The notes below the pieces were generated by a model, which saw only the letters and a program-made list of their open reading frames with translations, had not been told where the DNA came from and did no database searches. From positions 124,001 to 188,000 of the forward strand of contig NZ_CP157278.1 in NCBI RefSeq assembly GCF_040026395.1: 64,000 nt of DNA, given 5' to 3'. Both the position numbers and the translations under genes were made by a program. This DNA is from Pedobacter lusitanus. Its GTDB lineage: Bacteria > Bacteroidota > Bacteroidia > Sphingobacteriales > Sphingobacteriaceae. This document shows, in pieces, positions 32,625-41,319 of the stretch (its first letter is position 1; each line of letters opens with the position of its first letter).

Positions 32625-32875
32625 ATCTTTGTAAATTTCCCCAAATTAACCTCGATACTATCATTTTCCCTATTGAGATAGGGGTCGGCAATACTGATTT
32701 TTTTCCAAGTCCAATTGTCTCCTAGCCGTGCTTTGAGATCTACATATTTTTTGATATTTGTATGGCTACATTGTATGCCTGTTTGAATGAAAAAATAGGA
32801 CTCTTCTATATCAAGGTCAACAAAGTTCTTTTTGAACGGTGTTGGATTTTTAAAAAGTTCATTTGCTTCTTTCAC
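32625..32875 (-). pseudogene. 5' half of a gene split by the IS256 element
   Basis: Reads MKEANELFKNPTPFKKNFVD then a helical/beta mix (KKYVDLKARLGDNWTWKKIS) and EVNLGKFTK before entering the IS, where it soon stops. On removal of the IS it joins, in the same strand and frame, to KKRPPKPKDPALTGR of the half at 31079. The start may be further upstream: an 18-codon frame MVNYKKFSTKGELKEFFL ends at 32872 and a one-base shift in a T5 run would fuse it. Family unknown. Confidence 0.45.
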
Positions 32876-32992
32876 AAAAAGAATTCTTTTAGTTCTCCTT
32901 TTGTTGAAAATTTCTTGTAATTAACCATACCGTAATACAATTCCGCCGAAAATTAAACCCAAAATTGTGGTTATTGCTTTTAGTGTTTCCAT
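32872..32992 (-). other. Two overlapping very short reading frames
   Basis: METLKAITTILGLIFGGIVL (32921-32992, 23 codons, one hydrophobic helix) overlaps MVNYKKFSTKGELKEFF (32872-32928). The second may be the true start of the split gene. The first could be a membrane micropeptide. Neither can be confirmed from sequence alone. Confidence 0.25.
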
Positions 32993-33103
32993 AAATAGTT
33001 TTGTTTCTTATCTAAGTTCATAAAGAAATGAAATATAAGATATTTTTATAAACCTAAAGGATAATGTTTCGTTTTAATATAATTATAGGAGATATACGAA
33101 TTG

Positions 33104-34441
33104 TTAAGCAACTTTTCTATCATAATCAGCCTTAATTGGCTTTAATTTACCGTGCTTGTCAAATAATATCTTCATCGTTTTACCTATATTTCGGCTAATG
33201 CGGATCTTTCTAATTTTCACGTACCGTTGTGTCGTGCGAATGTTTTTATGACCAAGCATCCTCATTAAATCTTCCAAATCCATACCTAAAACATTGATTA
33301 TAATATCAGCAAAGGTATGTCGTGCTAAGTGTGTCTTTAATTCTCTATTAATCCCGCATATTGCTGCAATTTCCTTTAAATAGCCATTGTAATTGGCATT
33401 ACTAAAAATGGGAATCAAACGGGTATGCAAAATTCGACATGGATGATTTTCATATTTTTTGATCAGCTCTTCAATAATTGGCAAGATTGGAACCATTTCA
33501 AAGACATCCGTTTTGCCCCTTTTCTTAATAAGCCATCTCTCTCCATTTACTCCCACATGAATAATATGGTCTAAGGTTAGTAGATCCCTAATATCTTGAA
33601 AAGCAAACCCAGTAAAGCATTGAAAAATGAACCCATCCCTGGCTTGATCAAGTCTTTGAATTGGCAGAGACTTCCTATAGATTTTATCAACCTCATAAAT
33701 TTCAAGTGGCTCAACTTCAGGATCTTGGCAGTAGCATGAAAATTCACCAATCGGATTTTCCTTAATTAGCTTCTTTTTCTTTGCCCTTTTTAGAATTTGC
33801 TTTGCTTTACTAACATGCTTTAATGCTGTATTTTCTGCTAAAGATTCGGGTACTGAAACAGTTAAATAATCATAAAAATGCTCTGCAAATGATTCCTTAA
33901 TATCGACAAGGGGTATATCATCAAGTTCAAATTTGAAAATGATGAAATCATGAATTTTGCGTCTTGTTGTTCTCCAATGGCGTAATGTACCACCAGATCT
34001 CTTCTTTTTGTCAACCAATTCTTTGAATGACAAAATATGACTATCTAATTCTTCTAAAAAAGTTACCGGGGGAATGGATTCTTCTACGATAGGTTGTTCT
34101 ACTAAATTAGCTTTTGAGTCGAAAGGATTCTTTTAAAGCAATTTTAATAGGGAAGGGTCAATTTGATCATACCTTGGTTGCAAGACGTTATATAGCCTTT
34201 CTAAATCTACTTCTATTTCCTTTAAGTGGGAATTTATCCTTTTGACTTCTGCACTTTTCCCTATTACAGTTTTAGTCTCGTTATCCCAAAATTCAGGTAA
34301 AACTTTTCGACTGGTTGACATTTCTGCAGATTGGCTATCTATGGTAATCCTAGCATAAATTGGAACTTTTTCACCCTTTTTTACTTTAGACTTCCATAGC
34401 CAAAACAAGATTGATAATTTACTGTGCTTTTTCATCTTCAC
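33104..34441 (-). pseudogene. Tyrosine recombinase (integrase) with one in-frame stop
   Basis: The complete frame of 446 codons begins MKMKKHSKLSILFWLWKSKV, an arm-type DNA-binding domain of Bacteroidota integrases, and is broken by TAA at 34133-34135 (LLKLL stop KNPFDSKANL). It resumes in the same frame through the core-binding domain (about 150-240) and the catalytic domain: FTGFAFQDIRDLL in the Arg-I region, HLARHTFADI with the HxxR pair, MLGHKNIRTTQRY with the GH and nucleophilic tyrosine. Only one base change is needed to restore it. It lies 244 bases from the 3' end of tRNA-Lys, the normal place for such an integrase. Confidence 0.8.
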
Positions 34442-34461
34442 ATATTTAAGTAATCAAAAGG

Positions 34462-34581
34462 TTGTCCCAGACTATTCCAGACGACATTGATTTCTTTAAA
34501 ATTTCTACCTCACAAACCGCTTTTTAATAAAAATCGGTTACCTAATTTAAGCAATAGAAAAGGTAACCGAAAAGGTAACCG
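34462..34581. repeat. Putative recombinase-site repeats upstream of the integrase
   Basis: GGTAACCG occurs twice in tandem at a 12-base interval (34562-34569, 34574-34581), each preceded by AAAA, and once inverted as CGGTTACC at 34535-34542. Closer to the gene, at about 34463-34485, GTCTGG-type units repeat every 10 bases on the minus strand. Repeats of this sort beside an integrase are candidate arm or core binding sites. Confidence 0.55.
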
Positions 34582-34657
34582 ATCAGGTTGATCTATAATG
34601 ATGAGATTTGTGCTACTTATTCTTAGAAATGCGAAAAAAAAAAAGCATTTTAAACGA

Positions 34658-34681
34658 AAAGCGCACCATTTGGTGCGCTTT
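34658..34681 (-). terminator. Terminator of the tRNA-Lys gene
   Basis: Perfect 10-bp stem AAAGCGCACC / GGTGCGCTTT with a 4-base loop, followed on the minus strand by TTTTCGTTT-like sequence. It starts 4 bases after the tRNA 3' end. Confidence 0.75.
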
Positions 34682-34684
34682 GTG

Positions 34685-34757
34685 TGATCCCGCTGGGATT
34701 CGAACCCAGGACCACTACATTAAAAGTGTAATGCTCTACCAGCTGAGCTACGGAATC
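34685..34757 (-). tRNA. tRNA-Lys (anticodon TTT)
   Basis: The minus strand reads GATTCCGTAGCTCAGCTGG at the 5' end and pairs with CGGGATC at the 3' end. The T-arm is TGGGTTCGAATCCCA, and the anticodon loop CTTTTAA gives TTT at 34722-34724. All four stems form. The 3' end faces the recombinase gene, which makes it the probable attachment site of an integrated element extending left. Confidence 0.95.
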
Positions 34758-35301
34758 ATCATTCTTTTCAGAATATTACTCTAAGCGTTTCCGTTTACAG
34801 TGATGCAAAAGTATCATTTTAAATTTAATAAATGCGTTTTAAATGAGAATAAAGCAGGTTTTTTCGTTTTTAATTGCTAAACCCTTGAATCCTAGTGATA
34901 ATAATTTTCATCATTTTATATATTTTATGCCTGATCAGGACATAATTTCCAGCATTTTCGATTCAATAAGTAGAATCAGTCACAAAATTGCGGCAGCAAC
35001 ACAAGAAACCGACAAGTTTTTAGCAGAAATTCACTTCTGAATGGATGATCTGCATTGCAAAACCTCATCCTGATCTCAATTAAAAACATCAGCAGCCTTA
35101 AGATTTTGCCTGCACAGTAAAGCAATCAAAATAACACCTTCACTGGCCAGATTATTTACTGTATATCTTCAATAATTTGTCTTAATTATTATACTCCCTG
35201 AAGTTGTGTACCTCTAACTTTACATTGTTTACAGAGATGAAAAATCATTTTAGTATCGAATACAAATGTCTTTTTGCTTACAACTATAAATAAAATAACG
35301 T
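34758..35301. other. Spacer between tRNA-Lys and the biosynthetic cluster
   Basis: No confident gene. A 65-codon frame at 34843-35040 (ending SRISHKIAAATQETDKFLAE) has no recognised family and no ribosome-binding context. On the minus strand near 35085-35165 a stretch reads NNLASEGVILIALLCRQN before a stop and may be the end of a lost gene. No promoter pair was found with confidence. Confidence 0.35.
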
Positions 35302-36099
35302 ATGAACATATTGGAGTCTGTATGGGACCCTGCTTTATATTCAAAGTATGAAAAATACAGGTTGATTCCACCGCTGGAATTAATTAACCGCCTTAATATC
35401 TATAACCCCGAAGTAATCTATGAACTAGGCTGCGGATTGGGAAATACGACCCGTTTAATCAAAGATAAATGGAGTAATGCCAAAGTATATGGATTAGATA
35501 ATTCTTCAGAAATGTTGAATGTAGCCACCGAAATCTATCCTGAATTGAATTTCATTGAAACAGATATTAATAAATGGCAGCCAGATGATGAGCCAGATTT
35601 ATTGATTGCTAATTCCTTATTCCATCTGATTGATAACCATGAAAACATCCTGATCCGTTTAACTACATTATTGAAAAAAGGGGGGCAGTTTGCTATTCAA
35701 ATGCCTGTGACATTTTACACACCCTGGTATCAATTGATGATTGATGTTTTGCGATACGGGATACAGGAAGGCATATTAAATCAAAAAGAAGCACTTCTTG
35801 AAATGGTTGAAAAGGAGATTGTTCAGTCAGTTGACTATTACTATTCACTGTTTGATCCACTTTCCAGCTCAATTGATATCTGGGAAACCGAATACTATAT
35901 GGAACTCGAAGGAGATGATGCTGTATTCAATTGGGTAGAAGGAGCTGGTTTGAGGCCAGTACTCAGTAATCTCAATCCCGTTGAGTATGATTTTTTCATT
36001 AATCAATACAAAAAAAGAGTTGGGGAGCTTTACTGGAAACGGAAAAATCACAAAACGATATTTCCCTTTAAAAGAATGTTCCTGGTTATTACCCGATAG
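35302..36099 (+). CDS. SAM-dependent methyltransferase, trans-aconitate methyltransferase-like
   Basis: 265 residues. Class I Rossmann methyltransferase motifs: motif I VIYELGCGLGNTTRLI (about residues 38-53), the acidic end of strand 2 in VYGLDNSSEMLNVA, motif II ADPDLLIANSLFHLI-type block and LLKKGGQFAIQMP. The order and the WDPALYSKYE start match the Tam group, which methylates carboxylates such as trans-aconitate. Being the first gene of a cluster with amino-acid-processing enzymes, it may methylate a carboxyl, amine or hydroxyl of the product; the actual acceptor is not known. The next gene starts 14 bases later. Confidence 0.8.
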   Translation: MNILESVWDPALYSKYEKYRLIPPLELINRLNIYNPEVIYELGCGLGNTTRLIKDKWSNAKVYGLDNSSEMLNVATEIYPELNFIETDINKWQPDDEPDLLIANSLFHLIDNHENILIRLTTLLKKGGQFAIQMPVTFYTPWYQLMIDVLRYGIQEGILNQKEALLEMVEKEIVQSVDYYYSLFDPLSSSIDIWETEYYMELEGDDAVFNWVEGAGLRPVLSNLNPVEYDFFINQYKKRVGELYWKRKNHKTIFPFKRMFLVITR

Positions 36100-36113
36100 T
36101 AAAAGATAAGCCA

Positions 36114-37175
36114 ATGATACCTGAATTTCAAGAGATTCATCCACTAAGCAGAGCAGTTGTCAGGACATTAAGTGATTTGATACCGCCTTTTACAAGACCG
36201 GAAGAATCTGGTCTGGAAAATATGGTTTTTAGTGAGAACCCATTTGGCGGAGACTATAAATTATATCCGGATTTCAGAGCAAAAGCAGCAATCGAAGCCT
36301 ATGTGAAGGTAATTTGTCAGATTGAAGAAAGAAAAAACGGGTTGATAAAAAATTTAAGTATCAATCAGACACTGCTTACAACAGGAGGAGTGGACGGTCT
36401 GGACCTGGTTTTAAAGGCTTTTTTTGAGCCTGGTGAAGACTCCGTCATACTTACTCCGCCAAATTTTCCATTATTTGACAGGGCAGCCGGGATTCTTAAA
36501 GTTAACAGAATCATGATCCCCTTAAACGGGGAGAGATTTGACCGGTTGAATATGACAGCAATTTTAGCTGCTGATGCAAAAGGCATTATTCTTTGTAATC
36601 CAAATAACCCGATGGGGACAAATCTGGATACTGCAGATCTGAACACACTCTTAAAAGAATTTAAGGGCTTGATTATCGTTGATGAAGCCTATATTGAACT
36701 TACTGATATGGAATCTCTTATTGGAAATATAAATCAATATCAGAACCTTATTATCATCCGAACACTGTCTAAGGCATTCGGGATGGCCGGTTTGAGACTC
36801 GGTGCAGTAATTGCCCATTACAGTATAATTAATGCGCTGCTGCGTGTACAATACCCATTTAATACACCAGCTATGACTATCACATACATTGCCGGAAAGC
36901 TGACCACTGCAGCTCCATACTTTGTCCTCATTGATGCTTTCAAAGCAGAAAGATCATTTCTGAAAAAATCATTAACCAAATCAGCAAATATTAGCTGGAT
37001 TGCCGGGGAAGGCAGTTTTATCACGGTTAAAGTTAAAGATCTGCCGCGAACTGTTGCCCGGCTGAATGAAGCCAGCTTAAAAGTAGTCGTAAACCCTTCC
37101 GGAATGGAAAATTATCTCCGGATATCAATAGGTAACAGGTATCAGAACGAAAAATTGATTAGCGCTCTCCTATAA
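36114..37175 (+). CDS. PLP-dependent aminotransferase class I/II (HisC-like)
   Basis: 353 residues, fold-type I. Pocket residues visible are TTGGVDGLDLVLKAF (phosphate binding), ILCNPNNPMGTNL (the conserved NPNNPTG-type turn), IVDEAYIEL (aspartate that holds the pyridine nitrogen) and the Schiff-base lysine in RTLSKAFGMAGLRLGA at about residue 220. The C-terminal arginine that binds the substrate carboxylate is in ENYLRISIGNR. It resembles histidinol-phosphate aminotransferases, which accept imidazole and aromatic substrates. No other his gene is nearby, so a role in the local pathway is more likely than histidine synthesis. Confidence 0.85.
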   Translation: MIPEFQEIHPLSRAVVRTLSDLIPPFTRPEESGLENMVFSENPFGGDYKLYPDFRAKAAIEAYVKVICQIEERKNGLIKNLSINQTLLTTGGVDGLDLVLKAFFEPGEDSVILTPPNFPLFDRAAGILKVNRIMIPLNGERFDRLNMTAILAADAKGIILCNPNNPMGTNLDTADLNTLLKEFKGLIIVDEAYIELTDMESLIGNINQYQNLIIIRTLSKAFGMAGLRLGAVIAHYSIINALLRVQYPFNTPAMTITYIAGKLTTAAPYFVLIDAFKAERSFLKKSLTKSANISWIAGEGSFITVKVKDLPRTVARLNEASLKVVVNPSGMENYLRISIGNRYQNEKLISALL

Positions 37176-37206
37176 AACAATTTACAACCTATCAAAAACA
37201 AGAGTT

Positions 37207-38283
37207 ATGTACAAAGATCATGTTATTACAGGATTATCTCCTGCAGAAGTAAATGTTGTGGCCAGAGAACAGGTGAGAAGTATAAGTTCGGCCATTGTAG
37301 ACGGAGTTACACATCACCTGGGAGAACAACGTGATTTCCGGCGAAATGAGTTGCTGAATGAATTTATTCCCGAAAGCGGCCGGCCCTCCTTTGGCTGGGT
37401 AAAACTTAAGGATGGTGAGCGCCTGGATAATCATCAGCATCCCACTAAATCAATGATTTTAGTTTGTAAAGGATCGGTAGAGCTAACCGGAGATTTGGCT
37501 CAATCTTTAAAAGAAGGTGACATTGTCTGTGTTCCTCCTCATAAAATTCATGGTTTTAAAACTAAGCCTTCAGAAGTATTTGAAGGACTTTCGATACAAT
37601 TTGAGGGCAAGGGATTATATGAAGATGAAGTTAACCCAAGAGCTGATTTTCTGACTTCAAATGCCTATGACGAACTTCACGCCTTGAACCAGAAAAGACT
37701 GGCTCAGCACCAGCAGAGAGCTTTATTTAAACTGTTTGAAAGTGGCAGAATTCAGCAGGATGCCAGTATCAAAGAAAGATTTATTGCGGCACTTTATGTG
37801 TTTTCCAAATGCTTTCAGCAAATGGTACTGGCAAGACAGGCTACCTGTACCAACGAGGAATTATATGAATTATACAGAGATCATCTTCATGATGAATTCG
37901 GGCATGATAAAATTCTTTTCGAGCAAAATAATATCAAGCTTAAAATAACAGATCCTGCTTTAATTGCTGCCAGTAACTGGTTTGTACTAAGAATGTTTGA
38001 CTCTGATGAAGCTGCAAAAATTGTCATCGTCCATATGGTTGTGGAGCATAGCGGTCATGAATTCGGAGAAAGTACCAAAGCTATTTTTAACCGTCCGGAT
38101 AAGGAAGTTTCTTTCTTTGAACTTCATGCTGAGGCTGATGATGATCATGCCAATATCGGTCTTGATTATTTAAAGAGTCTGGATGATGATCAGTTGCGGA
38201 ATCTGAAAGAAATTTGTGAACGCGCGTGGGATCAGATGGATCTTGTGCATGATAGAATTTGTGAAATAGCACTGAATAATTAA
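37207..38283 (+). CDS. Cupin fused to a heme-oxygenase-like diiron (HDO-type) domain
   Basis: 358 residues in two parts. Residues about 62-135 are a cupin: GERLDNHQHPTKSMILV and GDIVCVPPHKIHGF supply H76, H78, H112 and H115 as likely metal ligands. Residues about 160-355 are all-helical with the ligand pattern of HDO enzymes (the TENA/PqqC-like 'iron-containing redox enzyme' group): E230-x2-H233 in HDEFGHDKILFE, E280 and H284 in VVEHSGHEF, and H307/D311/H314 in FFELHAEADDDHANIG. HDOs (such as UndA, BesC, SznF) use a diiron site to oxidise, cleave or N-oxygenate amino-acid-type substrates. The fusion with a cupin is unusual to me. It sits between an aminotransferase and a decarboxylase gene, 31 and 22 bases from them. 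Confidence 0.75.
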   Translation: MYKDHVITGLSPAEVNVVAREQVRSISSAIVDGVTHHLGEQRDFRRNELLNEFIPESGRPSFGWVKLKDGERLDNHQHPTKSMILVCKGSVELTGDLAQSLKEGDIVCVPPHKIHGFKTKPSEVFEGLSIQFEGKGLYEDEVNPRADFLTSNAYDELHALNQKRLAQHQQRALFKLFESGRIQQDASIKERFIAALYVFSKCFQQMVLARQATCTNEELYELYRDHLHDEFGHDKILFEQNNIKLKITDPALIAASNWFVLRMFDSDEAAKIVIVHMVVEHSGHEFGESTKAIFNRPDKEVSFFELHAEADDDHANIGLDYLKSLDDDQLRNLKEICERAWDQMDLVHDRICEIALNN

Positions 38284-38305
38284 GCTTAATCAGATCGTAA
38301 TAACC

Positions 38306-40087
38306 ATGTCATTATCTTCAAAAAAGTTATTTCCGTTAAAAGGAAATCAGGTCTGGACCAAAGAAACATTAAAAAAAATAGTGGATGATTTCTACGCCTG
38401 GTATGAAAGGCACCAGCCGTCAGCAAAACAAGATAAGACAGGGTTATTACCTTCTGATTCTTTAAGAGAGGTTGATCAGCTTGTAAGTGATTTATCAGAC
38501 AGGCTGGGTAAAGAATCTATTCCATGGGCATCGCAGAACTACATTGCGCACATGAATACAGATATTCCGCTGGTAGCCAGTTTAACCTACTTTATGACTA
38601 TGCTGTATAATCCAAATAATGTAACCCCGGAAGTATCTCCGGTAACCACAGCCTTAGAGCGGGAATTGAGTATTGATTTCTGTAATCTGTTAGGCTATAA
38701 TCCAGCTTCAGGGTGGGCTCATTTATCTTCCGGCGGTCATGCCTCCAATTATGAGGCCATGTGGATTGCCAGAAACCTGAAGAGTGTACCTTATGCAATT
38801 CTGCAAAATGAGCAGACCAGTATGCTGATTGCCGATAAAGACCAGCTGGTGAATATGCCTGTTCCAAAAATTCTGGCTTTACTGGATCAGGTTGCAAAAA
38901 TGGGGCTTTATACAGAAATTATAGAACTGGCCGGATTATTAAGACATGACAGTGTTTTGAAAAACGGTAAAGTGCTGCTCTCAGAGAACTGCCATTACGC
39001 CTGGGACAAATGTTTAGACCTGCTCGGGATTCAAAAAAATAATGTAGAAAAGATAGCTCCGGATAAGTATCTCAGAACTGATAATCAGGAGCTTTATAAG
39101 CGAATAACCTGGCTAATTGAACAAAATATACCAGTTATTGCCGTTGTTTTATTTGTGGGAAGCAGCGGAGAGGGAAGTGTGGACAATTTATCAGCCATGT
39201 TCCACTTCAGAGACCTGTGTCAGAAAAAGTATGGTCAGTCGTTTTATATTCATGTTGATGCCGCCTATGGGGGATATTTCAGATCAGTTATTCTGGATGA
39301 TCAGCATGAGGTTATGCCATATGAAAAATTAAAACTTGAGCAGCCGGCAGCATATTTGCTCAAGCCTGAAGTTTATAACTCGCTCCGCGATTTGCCTCAG
39401 GCAGATTCTATAACTATTGACCCTCATAAATCCGGGTATGTTCCGTATCCTGGTGGATGTGTGGCTTATAAAGACCGGAGACTGAACTCAATTATTGCCA
39501 CCCAATCCAAATACTTTGGGCAGCATCCGGATGAAGAACTGAATTTTGGACCTTACACACTGGAAGGGGCAAGACCAGGTGCTGTAGCTTCGGCAGTCTG
39601 GTCGGTTAACAGGTTACTGCCATTAAATTCAGGCGGGTTAGGGATGTTATTAAAAGATAGCTTAAAAACCACCTTAGCATTTACTCAGATTATTAAAGAA
39701 AATCAAAGTTTTCTGGTAGATGATCATCTGTTTCATGTGCTTAACCTCTATGAACCAGATCTTACAATCAATAATTTTCTGGTTGTGCCAGCGAAGAAAG
39801 GAACCAGTTTCGAAGAAGCAGATGCACTGAATAAGTTATTGGCTGAGGAGTTGAAATCCGGCAATAAGGATTATATCAATCTGTTTTTTTCTGGCAGCCA
39901 GGTGAATTATCAGACTTTCAAAAAAGTCTTTAAAGATTCAGATCTCCAATCAGATCATGAAAACACCAGGCTTAAATTATTCAGGAGTTGCCTGATGAAA
40001 GATATTCCCACAGCCAGTATAAAAGGTCAGTGGAATCACTTTTTAGGTTCTCTTACTGATATCATAAGAAACCAAAATCAAATTTAA
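38306..40087 (+). CDS. PLP-dependent group II decarboxylase
   Basis: 593 residues, longer than the usual 450-500, and like the tyrosine/DOPA decarboxylase family. Signatures are WAHLSSGGHASNYEAMWIARN (PLP phosphate binding), the aspartate and alanine in FYIHVDAAYGGYF, and the PLP lysine in SITIDPHKSGYVPYPGGC at about residue 375. GARPGAVASAVW is also typical. Amino-acid decarboxylation to an amine is the family reaction, though some members act as aldehyde synthases. It is the fourth gene of the cluster, and the upstream genes suggest it acts on the amino acid or its oxidised form. The gap to the AraC gene is 55 bases. Confidence 0.85.
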   Translation: MSLSSKKLFPLKGNQVWTKETLKKIVDDFYAWYERHQPSAKQDKTGLLPSDSLREVDQLVSDLSDRLGKESIPWASQNYIAHMNTDIPLVASLTYFMTMLYNPNNVTPEVSPVTTALERELSIDFCNLLGYNPASGWAHLSSGGHASNYEAMWIARNLKSVPYAILQNEQTSMLIADKDQLVNMPVPKILALLDQVAKMGLYTEIIELAGLLRHDSVLKNGKVLLSENCHYAWDKCLDLLGIQKNNVEKIAPDKYLRTDNQELYKRITWLIEQNIPVIAVVLFVGSSGEGSVDNLSAMFHFRDLCQKKYGQSFYIHVDAAYGGYFRSVILDDQHEVMPYEKLKLEQPAAYLLKPEVYNSLRDLPQADSITIDPHKSGYVPYPGGCVAYKDRRLNSIIATQSKYFGQHPDEELNFGPYTLEGARPGAVASAVWSVNRLLPLNSGGLGMLLKDSLKTTLAFTQIIKENQSFLVDDHLFHVLNLYEPDLTINNFLVVPAKKGTSFEEADALNKLLAEELKSGNKDYINLFFSGSQVNYQTFKKVFKDSDLQSDHENTRLKLFRSCLMKDIPTASIKGQWNHFLGSLTDIIRNQNQI

Positions 40088-40142
40088 ACGTTAAGATAGA
40101 TAGGCTGCATATTTTAGCAGTATTTATAAAAAGGGGACTATA

Positions 40143-41030
40143 GTGTATAAAGAAGAAAATGTAATTTTTGATGCTCAACAGAATTTTAACGCCACTTTCA
40201 AAATAATTGATATTAAAAGAGAAGATATTCCTGCTGATTCAGGTTTCAAATTATCATGCCACCTTCATTGTTTCAGAATGTTCTTTTTTGAAAAAGGGCA
40301 CGGAGAACATTTTATTGATGGAAGTGATTATGCTTTCGAAAAGAATTCTGTACATATTGTTCAGTCTGATATGGTTCATCTGCTTAAAAGATCTGATGAT
40401 TCACAGGGGAAATTACTGCTGATTGATTTTAAGAAAATCGAAAAGGAAAATCATCAGATTAACAGTGAACTATTTAATCTTTTTGTTAATACCAGGATAT
40501 ATCCGGTTATAAATCTGCCTTTTGATATCTTTGAAAATCTGATGGCAATTCTGAATCTGTTAAATACGGATAATCATCAGCTGATGGGGAATCTTTATCT
40601 GATGTATAAGCGATCCCTGATTACTGCGCTGTTATTGCTAACCAAACCCTATCTGAAAACCCTGATGAATACAGGAGAAGATTTTGGGGATAAATTCTAC
40701 GAGTTTAACAGTTATGTCGATGCTTTTTTTTGTGAAGAATTATCACTGTCTTTTTATGCAGAAAAGATGGGTATGACTGAAAAGACCCTATACAGGCTGG
40801 TGAAGAAAAAAACGGGTTTTACCCCAATCAAGATCATTAATGATAGAAAACTACTGGAAGCGACCAGGTTATTATTATCAACTAATCTTCTTGTACAGGA
40901 GATTGCACATAAATTAAGCTATACAGATGCTGCTTATTTTGTCCGGGTTTTCAGAAAAGATAAAGGCTGTACACCAAACAGATTCAGAGAAAAATACAGG
41001 GAAATAAATTTGTATGACAATGAGAGTTGA
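40143..41030 (+). CDS. AraC-family regulator
   Basis: 295 residues from a GTG start preceded by AAAAGGGGAC, a rare good purine ribosome site in this window. Residues about 40-130 are a cupin-like sensor (HLHCFRMFFFEKGHGEHFIDGSDYAFEKNS). The C-terminal 100 residues hold two helix-turn-helix units: LSFYAEKMGMTEKTLYRLVKKKTG and LVQEIAHKLSYTDAAYFVRVFRKDKG. It is a close paralogue of the next regulator. It follows the decarboxylase by 55 bases in the same direction and is the likely controller of the cluster; the effector is unknown. Confidence 0.85.
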   Translation: MYKEENVIFDAQQNFNATFKIIDIKREDIPADSGFKLSCHLHCFRMFFFEKGHGEHFIDGSDYAFEKNSVHIVQSDMVHLLKRSDDSQGKLLLIDFKKIEKENHQINSELFNLFVNTRIYPVINLPFDIFENLMAILNLLNTDNHQLMGNLYLMYKRSLITALLLLTKPYLKTLMNTGEDFGDKFYEFNSYVDAFFCEELSLSFYAEKMGMTEKTLYRLVKKKTGFTPIKIINDRKLLEATRLLLSTNLLVQEIAHKLSYTDAAYFVRVFRKDKGCTPNRFREKYREINLYDNES

Positions 41031-41212
41031 AATATACAATTATTTGTCGTTTTACTACCATTTCTGATAGGATCATAGTGTTATATTTGTGCACCTATAT
41101 ATGAAAAACATGACAAATCACAAAATTTTCTCCTCGAGATAAACACTGCTTAACCTTATCGGACATCAGCTGTTATCTATAAATAATAAGCTCAGTTTTT
41201 TTAGGATGATTT

Positions 41213-41243
41213 CTATGCTAAATGCTATTATCATTTAGCATAG
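41213..41243. promoter_or_regulatory. Inverted repeat in the leader of the second AraC gene
   Basis: Perfect 12-bp arms CTATGCTAAATG / CATTTAGCATAG separated by 7 bases, in the 290-base gap between the two AraC genes and 76 bases before the second start. There is no T-run after it. A binding site for one of the AraC proteins or a leader hairpin are possible. Further upstream TATATTTG at 41082-41089 matches the -7 consensus. Confidence 0.55.
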
Positions 41244-41319
41244 AGCGTTGTTCTGGTGGAGCTGTGTCCGCGTATTTGTAATTATTTATGATTATTAATT
41301 ATATGGTTATTAAATAGCA

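Noticed and set aside
32615..32875. An intact 86-residue gene ending FTKMRL
   Set aside because: The last codons lie inside the IS inverted repeat, so the end is artificial.
34843..35040. 65-codon frame after tRNA-Lys
   Set aside because: No family, no start signal and a biased composition; kept only as a remark in the spacer.
36114..37175. A true hisC gene for histidine synthesis
   Set aside because: The protein is HisC-like, but no other histidine gene is adjacent and the operon context is different.
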